A stretch of DNA of 52,621 nt from Lysobacterales bacterium (GCA_027067055.1 JAMOMK010000020.1:1-52621), one strand, 5' to 3'; counted from the stretch's first letter, positions 7,826 to 18,468 are shown. A program made the numbers and translations. Notes: generated by a model from the sequence alone, not told the origin.

Positions 7826-7856
7826 AAAAAAGCCTCGATATTTCTACCGAGGCTTT
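7826..7856 (-). terminator. groESL terminator
   Basis: On the minus strand GCCTCG and CGAGGC pair around a short loop and are followed by a run of T (TTTTTT at the 7826 side). This is an intrinsic terminator about 70 bp past the groEL stop. Confidence 0.75.
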
Positions 7857-7872
7857 GTCGTTTTCTTTCTGA

Positions 7873-7897
7873 GATTCCTGCCTTCGCAGGAATGACG
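7873..7897. repeat. CATTCCTGCGAAGGCAGGAAT palindrome, single copy
   Basis: GATTCCTGCCTTCGCAGGAA followed by TGACG is one copy of the dispersed palindrome also seen at 4039, 4157, 27861, 30674 and 30748. It sits in the 3' untranslated part of groEL, before the terminator. Confidence 0.6.
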
Positions 7898-7923
7898 TTT
7901 TTTGTCTGGAGTGACGGGGTTAG

Positions 7924-9582
<1,659 letters not shown>

Positions 9583-9627
9583 TTAAATTATTCGTTAGTT
9601 TATAAAGGTCTTTTAGTAATCTGATGA

Positions 9628-9915
9628 TTACTCGATTACACCGATGATGTCTGATTCATTCATGTATAAAAACTCATCGCCTTCTGCTTTGAATTCTGTA
9701 CCTGAATATTTACCAAATAAAACAACATCGCCTACTTTTACTTCTAAAGCACGTGTATCACCATTTTCTAAAACTTTACCATTACCTACAGCGACAATAG
9801 TTCCCTGAGATGGAGCTTCTTGTCCTGAATCAGGAATAATAATACCACTGGCTGTAGTCGTTTCTTTTGCTTTACGTTTAACAATTACACGGTCGTGTAA
9901 AGGACGAATATTCAT
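9628..9915 (-). CDS. groES: Co-chaperonin GroES (Hsp10)
   Basis: A 95-residue lid subunit beginning [14 protein letters not shown]. The mobile loop region is [20 protein letters not shown], and the [15 protein letters not shown] strand and C-terminal [10 protein letters not shown] are standard. It precedes groEL and is preceded by a good ribosome binding site (AGGAG, with a spacer of about 7 nt). Confidence 0.98.
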   Translation of the reverse strand: MNIRPLHDRVIVKRKAKETTTASGIIIPDSGQEAPSQGTIVAVGNGKVLENGDTRALEVKVGDVVLFGKYSGTEFKAEGDEFLYMNESDIIGVIE

Positions 9916-9991
9916 TTTTTTCTCCTAAATATATTTTTATAATTAAATAAGGTTATCGATAAGTAACTTATTAATTGTTAAGTTGGCAACT

Positions 9992-10019
9992 AGATAGGGG
10001 TGATTAGATTGAATTCAAG
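9992..10019 (-). promoter_or_regulatory. Heat-shock (sigma-32) promoter of groESL
   Basis: On the minus strand the sequence reads CTTGAAT, 12 nt, then CCCCTATCT. This is close to the sigma-32 consensus CTTGAAA / CCCCATNT with a permitted spacer. It lies about 75 bp upstream of the groES start. No CIRCE-type inverted repeat was seen, so HrcA control is not supported. Confidence 0.75.
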
Positions 10020-10060
10020 GATAAAAACAAGTTTTTTTATCTTCTTTGTTTAGTCTGGAA

Positions 10061-11299
10061 TTATTTTAATTTATCTTGAGTTAGGATAGCTTGCTCAAGT
10101 TTTGATTCATTTTTGATTTCTTGAATATATATAAAGACTGAATAAACTGATGCAAGAGTAAGGACTATTAAGAGAACGCTTGATACGACAAGTAATTTAT
10201 TTCGAGCAAAGAATTTTTTAAATAGGTACCTTTGGGTATGTTTTGTGGCAGAAATGGGTTTGTTTAATGACCATTTGTGTAAATCTTTTGCGAAATCGAA
10301 CATAGTAAAATAACGTTTTAAGCTATCCGTTCTTAATGCTTTAATCAGAATGTTACACAAGTCATTGTCAAGGGTTGATTCAATAAGTACTTTAGAAACA
10401 TATTTCTCATCTTCTTTTTCATCATAAGTTTCAGGTGAAAACTCAGGCAATTTACTGTCTTTGATAAGCAACTGTAGTAAAGTAGCGGCTAATGAAAAAA
10501 CATCAGTTTTAGTTGTTAAACCTTCGCCTTTGATTTGCTCAGGTGAGGCTATTTCTGGCGTATAGGCATTAATAGTGTTATTGTCTTTTTCATAGGTAAA
10601 TGCAGCAATTCCAAAATCAATAATTTTAATATTTCCATCTTTATCAATTATTATATTGTCGGTTTTCAAATCACCATGGATAATTAAATTTTCATGGGCA
10701 AACTTAATCGCATTAGCTATTTTCTTTATCATGCATACAATAGTGGTATTGTTGATGTTCTTTTTTTCGATATAGGCATCTAGTGGAATCCCTGCTTCGA
10801 TATATTCCATAACTAAATAATAAATTCCATCCTTTGTCTGTCCGCCATGTAAAAATGAAACAATATTTGGGTGATTAAGTTTTGAGAGAGTTCTTTGTTC
10901 TCGATTAAATAAGGCGATAGTTTGTTTGGATTGACTTAATGCCATTACCTTAATAGCCACGGGTTTTTGGACTGTTGAATCTATGCGATGTGCTTTATAA
11001 ATATAGGACATACCTCCAATTGCTATAAGTTCTGTTATTTTATAATTGCCAATTGTTTTACCTGTTAAGTCAGTAATGGATTTAAGTTGTTGGAAAACAT
11101 TACCAGAATTAGCCACTTCGAGCACTTTGTTTTTTTTATTAACTGCCTTGATTAATTTACTCACTCTTTGTTTGACAGCATTTGGTACATTATCTAGCCG
11201 TTTTAATTTTGATAGTGCTTGTTCTTGAGGAAAGTCAACTAAGCTTTCAAAGATTTCTGTTGATTGTTGCCAAATTGTCATATTGTTTTTAACTATCAT
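10061..11299 (-). CDS. Membrane-anchored Ser/Thr protein kinase, short form
   Basis: A 412-residue eukaryote-like (PknB-type) kinase. It has a helical N-terminal segment (about 1-80), then the kinase domain: glycine loop around IAIGGMS (93-99), catalytic lysine K117 in VAIK, HGDLKTDN (208-215, catalytic D210), DFG at 228-230 and SPEQ at 252-255. HGD replaces HRD, so it is a non-RD kinase and may not need activation-loop phosphorylation. One membrane helix (about 371-391) follows, and the protein ends about 20 residues later. Relatives paired with ECF sigma factors usually carry long TPR or propeller domains after the helix, so this one appears truncated. It starts 4 nt after the sigma factor gene. 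Confidence 0.85.
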   Translation of the reverse strand: MIVKNNMTIWQQSTEIFESLVDFPQEQALSKLKRLDNVPNAVKQRVSKLIKAVNKKNKVLEVANSGNVFQQLKSITDLTGKTIGNYKITELIAIGGMSYIYKAHRIDSTVQKPVAIKVMALSQSKQTIALFNREQRTLSKLNHPNIVSFLHGGQTKDGIYYLVMEYIEAGIPLDAYIEKKNINNTTIVCMIKKIANAIKFAHENLIIHGDLKTDNIIIDKDGNIKIIDFGIAAFTYEKDNNTINAYTPEIASPEQIKGEGLTTKTDVFSLAATLLQLLIKDSKLPEFSPETYDEKEDEKYVSKVLIESTLDNDLCNILIKALRTDSLKRYFTMFDFAKDLHKWSLNKPISATKHTQRYLFKKFFARNKLLVVSSVLLIVLTLASVYSVFIYIQEIKNESKLEQAILTQDKLK

Positions 11300-11303
11300 C
11301 TCA

Positions 11304-11864
11304 CTAACTCTCTTCTTCCAAAATATTTACCAAATATGCACGAGCTATTGTCCATTGTTTATGGATATGGCTTTTGCTGCAGTCATAAGTCTGTGCTATT
11401 TCATCTAAGGTCATACCCGAAAAATACCTCATTATTGTTATATTCGCTAAATCTTGATTTATTTCCTCCAATTGTTTGAGGGCATCGTCTAATTCTAATA
11501 ACTCTATGGCAATGTCATCATTTCCCATAACTTGAGATACACTAAAATCTGTATATTTTCCTTTTCGTTTTTGACGATGGTGAGAGCGTACAATATCAAC
11601 TAAGAAGAAGCGCATGCAACGAGCAACGGTATTGTAAAAATGTTTTTTATTTTCATAGTGCTGATTGTTATTTGATTTTAGCTTTAAATAACATTCATTA
11701 ACTAAGGCAGTAGGGGTTAATTGTTGCCCTGGATTTAGTTTGATTAGTTCATAGTGAGCTAGCTGTTTTATAGATGGATAGAGTTTATTGAATAACTCAT
11801 CAGAATTAATGTTGCTGATGTCTTCCTCTATAATCTGGGTAATATGATTTAATGTTTTTTGCAT
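11304..11864 (-). CDS. ECF-type RNA polymerase sigma factor (Sigma70_ECF group)
   Basis: A 186-residue sigma factor of the ECF subgroup commonly linked to Ser/Thr kinases. The hallmark LTPTALVNECYLKL is in region 2, followed by FYNTVARCMRFFLVDIVRSHHRQKRKG (quoted here only as VDIVRSHHRQKR). Region 4 has ITIMRYFSGMTLDEIAQTYD and a helix-turn-helix with KSHIHKQWTIARAYL. No anti-sigma factor is adjacent; the kinase 4 nt downstream is the likely regulator. Divergent from the beta-helix gene at 11975 with a 110-bp spacer, which may be its own target promoter; that link is inference. Confidence 0.9.
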   Translation of the reverse strand: MQKTLNHITQIIEEDISNINSDELFNKLYPSIKQLAHYELIKLNPGQQLTPTALVNECYLKLKSNNNQHYENKKHFYNTVARCMRFFLVDIVRSHHRQKRKGKYTDFSVSQVMGNDDIAIELLELDDALKQLEEINQDLANITIMRYFSGMTLDEIAQTYDCSKSHIHKQWTIARAYLVNILEEES

Positions 11865-11974
11865 ATTTCTCTATTAGTGATTGACTAATGAAAGTTCTAT
11901 CTTACAACTAAATTAAAACATTTTTGTGATTTTGTCGAAATTATCAGTAACTTCTTAAGAATTTCAGACAATTT

Positions 11975-14647
11975 ATGAATCTAAATATTATTAAATTTAT
12001 TATTTCTTGCATGGCTTTTTCAGTTAGTGCTTCTCAAATATCCATCCAAACGAAAAAACTCCAAGCAGGTTCCCCCATTGTGAGTATAAATGGCACAGCT
12101 TGTAGCTTTAACACTATTGCAGATGCCATTGCAGCAGCTCAGCCCTTTGATGTTATTAACATTAAAGGTGGAATTCATGAACAATTGATTGGTGAAATCC
12201 CTATCAGTTTAACGCTTGTCGCAAGCAGAGGAATAACAGGTTGCGAATTTGGCAATAATGCCTTTGCAACCATTGATGGGTTAGGACAAACCTTTGATAC
12301 AACAGGAGGTTTGGTCAAAGTCACTAATGGTGCGAAAGTGACATTTCAAAATATGGCATTAAGGAATGCCTCAGCATTAAATGGTGGAATCATGGCAGTT
12401 GTTGATGGCAGCAGTGTAAGTCTTGTTAACACTGATATCTATGATGGCTCTACGGTATCAGCAGGAGGCAATGTTTATGTTTCGACAAGCACTGGTGTTG
12501 AAAGTAGCCTTATCCTAAATGCTGGCTCGACAATTTACAATGGAACAGTGATTACTGGCGATGGAGGAGGTATTGCTATCTACGGCTCAAAACTGCATAT
12601 AAATGAAGGTTCTATTGGGCTGATGGGTATTAATCAAGGCAATACTGCGTCCAATAATGGCGGTGGTATTTATGCGGAAAATTCTACTATTGATATTAGC
12701 AATTTTGATAGTCACATACAAAACAATCAATCTGATAACTTTGGTGGAGGTATTTATACAGTTGGTTCAACTTTGACCATTACGAATGCAACAGTAAATG
12801 ATAATACAACAGATTTAAATGGTGGTGGCATTTATTCTGATTCTAGTAATATAACAATAATTAATGCCACAATTAGTGGCAATAGAACCACAGAAATGGT
12901 TGCTAACGGCGGAGGCGGAGGTCTCTATTTGACTGGCTCAGGTGAAGTTGTTATTGATTTAACCACCATAATATCCAATATATCTAAAACCTTCGGCGGT
13001 GGAATTTTAAATGTTGGAAACATCACAATGCTAAGAATTATTAATGGTAGCGACATCATTAATAATTCTGCTTCATCAGGAGGCGGTATATTTACGTTAT
13101 CACCATTAACAGTTGATAGCAGTAGTATTAGATTCAATACAGCCAGTTCTACTTTAGTAGGATCTGGAGGTGGAATTAGATGTCATAGTTGTCAAAGTTT
13201 ATCCGTTGTTAACTCATCTCAAATTTCAAATAACACAGCTTCAACTAGTGGTGGTGGAATAAGTATATTTTCAACTACAGATGTCAATGTTGAACTTAAA
13301 AATTCTACATTTATAGGAAATACTCTCACTGACACATCATCGTCTTTTGGTGGAGGTGTTTTTCAGGATGGTGGGACTATTTTAATTGACACTTGTACTA
13401 TTTCTAGCAACAGTGGCGCTGCAAACGGTGGTGGTGTTTCCCTTTTTGATTTAGATAGTGTTACCGATAGTGTGCATATTATCAATTCGCAGTTTTTTAA
13501 TAATTCATCATCAAATGGAGGTGCATTGTATTTAGAAGAATTACTTGATGCACATATTACAGGATCAGCTTTCAATGCTAATAATGCAGCACGTGGGGGA
13601 GCAATTTTTTCCTTTGATAGCAACCTTGTTATTGATACATCGATTATTTCTGAAAATAATGCAACACTTGATGGAGGCGGAATACGTGCTGTAGACAGTG
13701 ATTTAAAAATAAGAAGTTCAACAATTATTCAAAATGAAGCCTTTGATTTACCTGCAGTTCTTCAGGATAATTTTGGAGGCGGAGGTATAAATGCATTGAA
13801 TTCAAATTTAGATATTGTTAATTCTAAAATAAATCAAAATATTAGTAATGTTATTGGAGGAGGTATATTTTACGAGGGCAGTATTAACAATTCATTATCA
13901 ATTAAATCAGAATACGGTATTTTACCTGATGAATGCTTGCCAGCAACATTGGGATTTAATGAATATTGCAGCGAAGTGTCAAACAATGAAGCAAAACTTG
14001 GAGCAGGTTTAATGATAAAGGGTTCAACCAATGAAGAAGGAATCAACCTAAGTGGTGTGGCTTTAAATGCAAACAATGTAATAGATGACGGTTCTCCACC
14101 AGTTAGTGGAGTTACAATACATCTTGAGCTTTCTAATCCACTTGATACTGAAGTAACATTGGAAAATTTGATTTTAGTGGAGAATGATGGGCTTTCTCAT
14201 CTAAATAGATCGGTAATCTATATTAATGGGAATGTTATATTTAATCTTCTTTCTACAACTATTGCCAATAATAATGTAAGAGGCATTCGAGCCACAGATA
14301 ATAATTCCTCCATTGTTGTACAAAATAGTATATTACAACAAAATAATGGGGGACCTCTGGTCGGAGCTACCGTTCCATTTATTAGCCTGTGTAATAATTC
14401 CCAACCACCAGAATCAGGTGGACAAAGTTTTGGCCTGGACCTTGGCGATCCACAATTTATCAGTACCAGTCGCGGAGATTATCGATTGTCTGAGACTTCA
14501 CCAAGTCGTGATAGTTGTACCTTTGGTTCATTATTAGATATTAATGGAAATGTACGTCCAAATGATAACTCCAATTATGACCAAGGGGCATTTGAAATGA
14601 ACGCACATTTTATTGTCGATCAGGTATTTATAAATGGATTTGAATAA
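11975..14647 (+). CDS. Secreted right-handed beta-helix protein with FINGFE tail
   Basis: An 890-residue exported protein. A signal peptide (about 1-19, ISCMAFSVSA) is followed by SFNTIADAIAAAQPFDVINI, the usual entry strand of a parallel beta-helix. Then come about 15 turns marked by GGGI plus N-rich ladders (NNGGGIYAENSTI, FGGGIYTVGS and similar), as in polymorphic outer-membrane proteins and pectate-lyase-like folds. Near the end are the block DPQFISTSRGDYRLSETSPS and NYDQGAFEM, then the tail VDQVFINGFE. No catalytic site is evident, so surface adhesion or display is more likely than enzymatic action. Divergent from the ECF sigma factor. The tail is shared with four other proteins here. 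Confidence 0.8.
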   Translation: MNLNIIKFIISCMAFSVSASQISIQTKKLQAGSPIVSINGTACSFNTIADAIAAAQPFDVINIKGGIHEQLIGEIPISLTLVASRGITGCEFGNNAFATIDGLGQTFDTTGGLVKVTNGAKVTFQNMALRNASALNGGIMAVVDGSSVSLVNTDIYDGSTVSAGGNVYVSTSTGVESSLILNAGSTIYNGTVITGDGGGIAIYGSKLHINEGSIGLMGINQGNTASNNGGGIYAENSTIDISNFDSHIQNNQSDNFGGGIYTVGSTLTITNATVNDNTTDLNGGGIYSDSSNITIINATISGNRTTEMVANGGGGGLYLTGSGEVVIDLTTIISNISKTFGGGILNVGNITMLRIINGSDIINNSASSGGGIFTLSPLTVDSSSIRFNTASSTLVGSGGGIRCHSCQSLSVVNSSQISNNTASTSGGGISIFSTTDVNVELKNSTFIGNTLTDTSSSFGGGVFQDGGTILIDTCTISSNSGAANGGGVSLFDLDSVTDSVHIINSQFFNNSSSNGGALYLEELLDAHITGSAFNANNAARGGAIFSFDSNLVIDTSIISENNATLDGGGIRAVDSDLKIRSSTIIQNEAFDLPAVLQDNFGGGGINALNSNLDIVNSKINQNISNVIGGGIFYEGSINNSLSIKSEYGILPDECLPATLGFNEYCSEVSNNEAKLGAGLMIKGSTNEEGINLSGVALNANNVIDDGSPPVSGVTIHLELSNPLDTEVTLENLILVENDGLSHLNRSVIYINGNVIFNLLSTTIANNNVRGIRATDNNSSIVVQNSILQQNNGGPLVGATVPFISLCNNSQPPESGGQSFGLDLGDPQFISTSRGDYRLSETSPSRDSCTFGSLLDINGNVRPNDNSNYDQGAFEMNAHFIVDQVFINGFE

Positions 14648-14678
14648 GTACGCTCTCAAACAACATGTTATAACCTAA

Positions 14679-14700
14679 ACTTGATTGCATGAAATCAAGT
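14679..14700. terminator. Inverted repeat between convergent genes
   Basis: ACTTGATT-gcatga-AATCAAGT is an 8-bp perfect stem in the short spacer between the beta-helix gene and the minus-strand gene at 14736. It lacks a strong T-run, so it is only a candidate terminator. Confidence 0.4.
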
Positions 14701-14735
14701 ATTTCTTACGCAAAAATATTGACTTACTTTGTCAT

Positions 14736-15197
14736 TTAACTAATTTTTTTGTGAAAATTAGTTTTAAACATAACCACAAAAATTATAGATATGAGTAAAA
14801 ACAAGAGCCAGTAAATTTGGTTAATCGGTATCACCTGAGGGGGGATACTTCCAGCTAGACAGGTAACGGTGACAGAAACGGTTGCCATTGAATTGCCAGT
14901 TAGTGTGTAGGTGAAATTGTCGGTAGTTATACCATTGTTGCAATAGTTATTGTTTGGTTGATAATTTATGCCAAGCCCAGGTAACACTGAACTAATCAAG
15001 CCATTTGTGGGCTGAGTAAATGCCGTCACATTATCGCCTTTGTTAATTGTGTCATTATTAAATACAGGTAAAAGTGTTGTGCCACTATTTTCAATAACAA
15101 CAGCTTGGTCATCCACTGCAACAGCAGACATTGCCAAAGTTGATAATAATGTGAGTATAAATAGTAATAGTATCTTTAAAAATGTAATTTTAAGCAT
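14736..15197 (-). CDS. Exported Ig/cadherin-like domain protein with IPTL-like C-terminal helix
   Basis: A 153-residue protein. A signal peptide of about 22 residues (LFILTLLSTLAMSA) leads into one bacterial Ig-like/cadherin-like domain: VAVDDQAVVIENSGTTLLPV, NDTINKGDNVTAF, then YQPNNNYCNNG...DNFTYTL...VSVTVTC. The C-terminus is PQVIPINQIYWLLFLLISII followed by a basic end (KTNFHKK). A proline-bearing motif, one hydrophobic helix and a basic tail is the layout of IPTL-CTERM sorting signals, here with INQIYW in place of the usual PTLSQWG. It is unusually small for this class, with only one domain. It may be anchored in the membrane or processed by an exosortase-like enzyme. Confidence 0.7.
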   Translation of the reverse strand: MLKITFLKILLLFILTLLSTLAMSAVAVDDQAVVIENSGTTLLPVFNNDTINKGDNVTAFTQPTNGLISSVLPGLGINYQPNNNYCNNGITTDNFTYTLTGNSMATVSVTVTCLAGSIPPQVIPINQIYWLLFLLISIIFVVMFKTNFHKKIS

Positions 15198-15368
15198 GAA
15201 ATTATTCCTCTGATTTTGTTGTTTTTTAATTGAGAGTTTTGCATAACTCTACTTACATTTTCTTACTTTCGTTTAATATCTAAATATTTCCCCATGTTTA
15301 AAAATAAACTTTTACAATTCATAAGAAAGCGTGAAGTATGTTTTATGTAGGAAATTCACTTTCCTATA

Positions 15369-17267
15369 CTAAGAATCTTCAAAATCGTCTACAAACATCA
15401 CTTCAAAAAAATAACGTTCATCAGCACCTGCATCGAATATGCCCATGCCATCAATTTGATCAGGGTCATCCCAAGGCCTTATTTCCATATCCATATCTAA
15501 CGGATTTAACAAGGGAACACCAGAACATAAATCGATAGCCGGTGAGCCAGCAGCCAAATGAAAATCACCCAGAAGCCGATTAACAAATACAGGATCGTCA
15601 ACCAATACATTTAGACCAGTAAAACTAGTCGCTTCATGTGATACCAAACAATTGATTGTTAAATCACCACTAACAGGACCAAATAAATCACCTGAAGTTG
15701 GGTCATGTACCACTGATGAACTTAAAGACATTGAAGAACTCAATGCGGGATCAACTTCAAAAGTACTATTAACCACATGATTGTCAGCAAATGTGCTGTG
15801 ACGTATTGCAATCGAAGCTCCAGCAGATACCCTTATGGCCTCAAAATCAGAGTATCCATCAGCCCCACCATTGCCATTGTCATCAAAAACAGAATTTTCA
15901 ATGGTAATTATTGTATTTCCCCCACTAGCGACAATGGCTGTACCAAAGTCGGCACGGTTTTCTTCAACGTAAACATGACTTAAGTTCATGGTTGCATCAT
16001 CAATAAAAAAACCTCCACCAAATCCAATAGATGTACCTGAGCGGTTGTTAATAATCAAATTACAACGATCACGCTTCCAGCAGCCTCCAACCCTTCTTTC
16101 AATCTCAAAAATTGAACTGCCTCCTACATATGCGCCACCTCCATTGCCACCAGCTTGATTGTCTACTATCCAAGTTCCATTGGCATAAAATTGATTGATT
16201 CCTCCTGAACTATCCATATAAATACCACCACCTGGTTCATTGTTTAAATTATCATTGTCAGCTGTATTGCCTTGAATATAAATGGGTGCATCTTTAGAAC
16301 CCAAACAATGAGTCTCATCGCACATTTGCTGCCCAAACAAATAAAGACTGGCAGAAGCTCTTATATAGGCGCCGCCGCCTTCTTCAGCACTGTTGTTGTT
16401 AAAAAATCCAGGAAAAGAACTTATCATCATTGGGTGTATTTCAGAATACATGCTGATTTTACAATGGCCACGCATAAAAACACCACCACCATTGGTTGCC
16501 GCCGAGTTATTGGAAATAGTGCTTATACCAGTTAACGTGATTTGAGCAGCTCCACCATTGCAATATAAGCCTCCACCTAAATTAAGTGATGAATTGTTGG
16601 CAATTATCAAATCTTGCGCAAAAACATTAATATTTGTCTGACCCAGACCAGACCCTGAATTAATATACATGCCCCCTCCGACGTTACCAGAATTGTTGAA
16701 AATATTGACCCTCAACAATTGTAGCTCCACTTCAGCAAGATCAACTGACAATGCTGCACCGATAGTTGGTGGCATGACTACCCCACCAGTTAAAGTAAAG
16801 TTTTCTATACGAACTATTCTATATAGATTATTAGTTTCTCCTAATATAGTTATTATTGGTGTTTGGTTTGCCGCCCCGTTTATAGTAGTGAAATCCACAA
16901 AATTTTGATTATTGATTTCAGCATCGGAGCAGGTAGCAAAGCCACCTCTAAGAATTAAACTTTGGTTTTGAAGTACAATGCTTTCAATATAAACCCCATT
17001 AGATGCGACTCTTACCTCAGTAGATCCCGTATCAATGGCATCCTGAATACTACTAACATTAGAGTCAAAATCACAGTCAGCATCCGCACCTATGGTCACA
17101 AAATCAGCCCCTCCATGCAATTTAATTTGTTCACTGGTGCTGAGAAATGACCGATACATATCAAGATCATGAGCCACTTTGTCATCAATATTAATAGTCG
17201 TAGCAGCCAATGGGTTGGCAAAACAAACAGCAAGAACAAGTAAGGTAGTTATATATTTCATTTTCAT
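15369..17267 (-). CDS. Secreted beta-helix (Pmp-like) protein with FVDDFE tail
   Basis: A 632-residue exported protein. The signal peptide is about 22 residues (LLVLAVCFANPLAA). The start of the helix is SSIQDAIDTGSTEVRVASNG. The body has repeated GGG-Y/F/I turns with N-x-A ladders (NSAATNGGGVFMRG, NSAEEGGGAYIRA, AGGNGGGAYVGGS). The segment DPVFVNRLLGDFHLAAGSPA and DAGADERYF near the end matches the closing region of many such proteins. The C-terminus is EVMFVDDFEDS, the shared F-x-D-x-F-E tail with two extra residues. No enzyme site is visible; surface display is inferred. Confidence 0.8.
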   Translation of the reverse strand: MKMKYITTLLVLAVCFANPLAATTINIDDKVAHDLDMYRSFLSTSEQIKLHGGADFVTIGADADCDFDSNVSSIQDAIDTGSTEVRVASNGVYIESIVLQNQSLILRGGFATCSDAEINNQNFVDFTTINGAANQTPIITILGETNNLYRIVRIENFTLTGGVVMPPTIGAALSVDLAEVELQLLRVNIFNNSGNVGGGMYINSGSGLGQTNINVFAQDLIIANNSSLNLGGGLYCNGGAAQITLTGISTISNNSAATNGGGVFMRGHCKISMYSEIHPMMISSFPGFFNNNSAEEGGGAYIRASASLYLFGQQMCDETHCLGSKDAPIYIQGNTADNDNLNNEPGGGIYMDSSGGINQFYANGTWIVDNQAGGNGGGAYVGGSSIFEIERRVGGCWKRDRCNLIINNRSGTSIGFGGGFFIDDATMNLSHVYVEENRADFGTAIVASGGNTIITIENSVFDDNGNGGADGYSDFEAIRVSAGASIAIRHSTFADNHVVNSTFEVDPALSSSMSLSSSVVHDPTSGDLFGPVSGDLTINCLVSHEATSFTGLNVLVDDPVFVNRLLGDFHLAAGSPAIDLCSGVPLLNPLDMDMEIRPWDDPDQIDGMGIFDAGADERYFFEVMFVDDFEDS

Positions 17268-17380
17268 TATCTCTATTCAATTTATTTTTATTAAAAGGTA
17301 TCAGAGGTATATGCATAACTAAAAACGGTGGGAATATAGCCTCTTAGCTAACAATTGTTAAAATAAAGCTCTATTGGCTA

Positions 17381-17439
17381 TTTTTTCCTCTAAAAATCAA
17401 ACTATAGAATGACTTTAGTTTCAATTTTTAGAGAAAAAA
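17381..17439. repeat. Long imperfect hairpin in the divergent spacer
   Basis: TTTTTTCCTCTAAAAAT on the left pairs with ATTTTTAGAGAAAAAA on the right, with one bulge, and the stem continues through AAACTA/TAGTTT to a loop of about 12 nt. It lies in the 385-bp spacer between the minus-strand gene starting at 17267 and the plus-strand gene at 17653. The T-runs are on the wrong side for a terminator, so it may be a regulator site or a small element. Nothing else is recognisable in 17268-17652. Confidence 0.45.
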
Positions 17440-17652
17440 CTAACTCAATGTGCGTCTCCATCCCATTCGTCCTTAGCTATGAATATACCTCATCTATTAA
17501 TTCGATTAATTGGAATAAAAGTTTTTCTTGAGAACCTTTTGTGGAATAAGTCGAATAGATAAATGCTGATGTACGAAGTTAATTATAGGAAGCTTTTATT
17601 CATCAACAAAACATAAATTGTCAATTTTAAAATTAACTTTATAGGAAACAAA

Positions 17653-18288
17653 ATGAGCCACGCTTTTAATAAAATAAAACCAATGACACTACTAACCAAT
17701 AATCATCTTCAACTTATAAGACAGCATCATTTAAGGCGTATCATTACTTGTGTAATTATAATGCTTCTGAATTGCTATTCAGCAAGTGCTGATGACAATA
17801 AGTTTTCACTTGGTCTAAGTATAAGTAAAGACAGTATAGATGATCTTCCAAGTTCTTACATCGACAAGGGGCTAAAGCTTGACTTTGGATACACTTTGAA
17901 TAGAGTATTTTCTCTGGAACTAAGCTATTATAAAATAGGAGATATTAACTCACCAAAACCAGTCATACCAAGTGATGGCATATTTACGGCTACAACAAAG
18001 GTGAATGCTTTAGATCTATCGGTTTTAGCAAATCATCAATGGGATCGATTTTCAATATATGCCAAACTAGGTGTTTTTTATTCTGATTTAACATCCAAGG
18101 CTTATATGCTTAACAATAAAATAGGTGAATTTTCAAATTCTGGATCAAATTTATCTCTTGGTATTGGGGCAGGGTATAAAATTAATAATAATTTTAAGTT
18201 TGTTTTGGATTATACAGACTCTGATTCATCTGATCCAGCCAATACTTCCATAGCAATAACTTCATTAGGTCTTAAGTATACCTTTTAA
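17653..18288 (+). CDS. Outer-membrane beta-barrel protein (OmpA/OmpW-like fold)
   Basis: A 211-residue porin-family protein. It has an unusually long basic N-region (about 30 residues, HHLRRIITCVIIMLLNCYSASA) before the likely cleavage site at ASA-DD. The mature part alternates hydrophobic residues in eight or so strands (FSLGLSISKD, LKLDFGYTLNRVFSLELSYYKIG, FSIYAKLGVFYSDL, LSLGIGAGYKINNNFKFVLDY) and ends in LGLKYTF, the terminal aromatic recognised by the BAM machinery. A later start, at M11 (17683) or M37, would shorten the leader. Specific function is unknown. Confidence 0.75.
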   Translation: MSHAFNKIKPMTLLTNNHLQLIRQHHLRRIITCVIIMLLNCYSASADDNKFSLGLSISKDSIDDLPSSYIDKGLKLDFGYTLNRVFSLELSYYKIGDINSPKPVIPSDGIFTATTKVNALDLSVLANHQWDRFSIYAKLGVFYSDLTSKAYMLNNKIGEFSNSGSNLSLGIGAGYKINNNFKFVLDYTDSDSSDPANTSIAITSLGLKYTF

Positions 18289-18397
18289 CATATTACTATC
18301 TGTTGATAAATCGCTTAACGAGTAAGTAAGACAAGTTAATAGAACTGTATCCATTTTTTGGATATAGATAAAACATTTAAAAACCAAAAACTCAGAG

Positions 18398-18442
18398 ACC
18401 TTTGTATAACTCTTTTGCTCGTCCCACGAGTTATGCAAAGGT
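18398..18442. repeat. 45-bp inverted repeat upstream of the broken reductase gene
   Basis: ACCTTTGTATAACTC (18398-18412) is repeated inverted as GAGTTATGCAAAGGT (18428-18442) with one mismatch. It lies 26 bp before the start codon at 18469. It could be the end of a small mobile element or an operator. Confidence 0.45.
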
Positions 18443-18468
18443 ATCTGTCATTAACAAAGGAGAATAAA

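Noticed and set aside
9916-10060. CIRCE (HrcA) operator upstream of groES
   Set aside because: No TTAGCACTC-N9-GAGTGCTAA type repeat is present; the sigma-32 promoter explains control.
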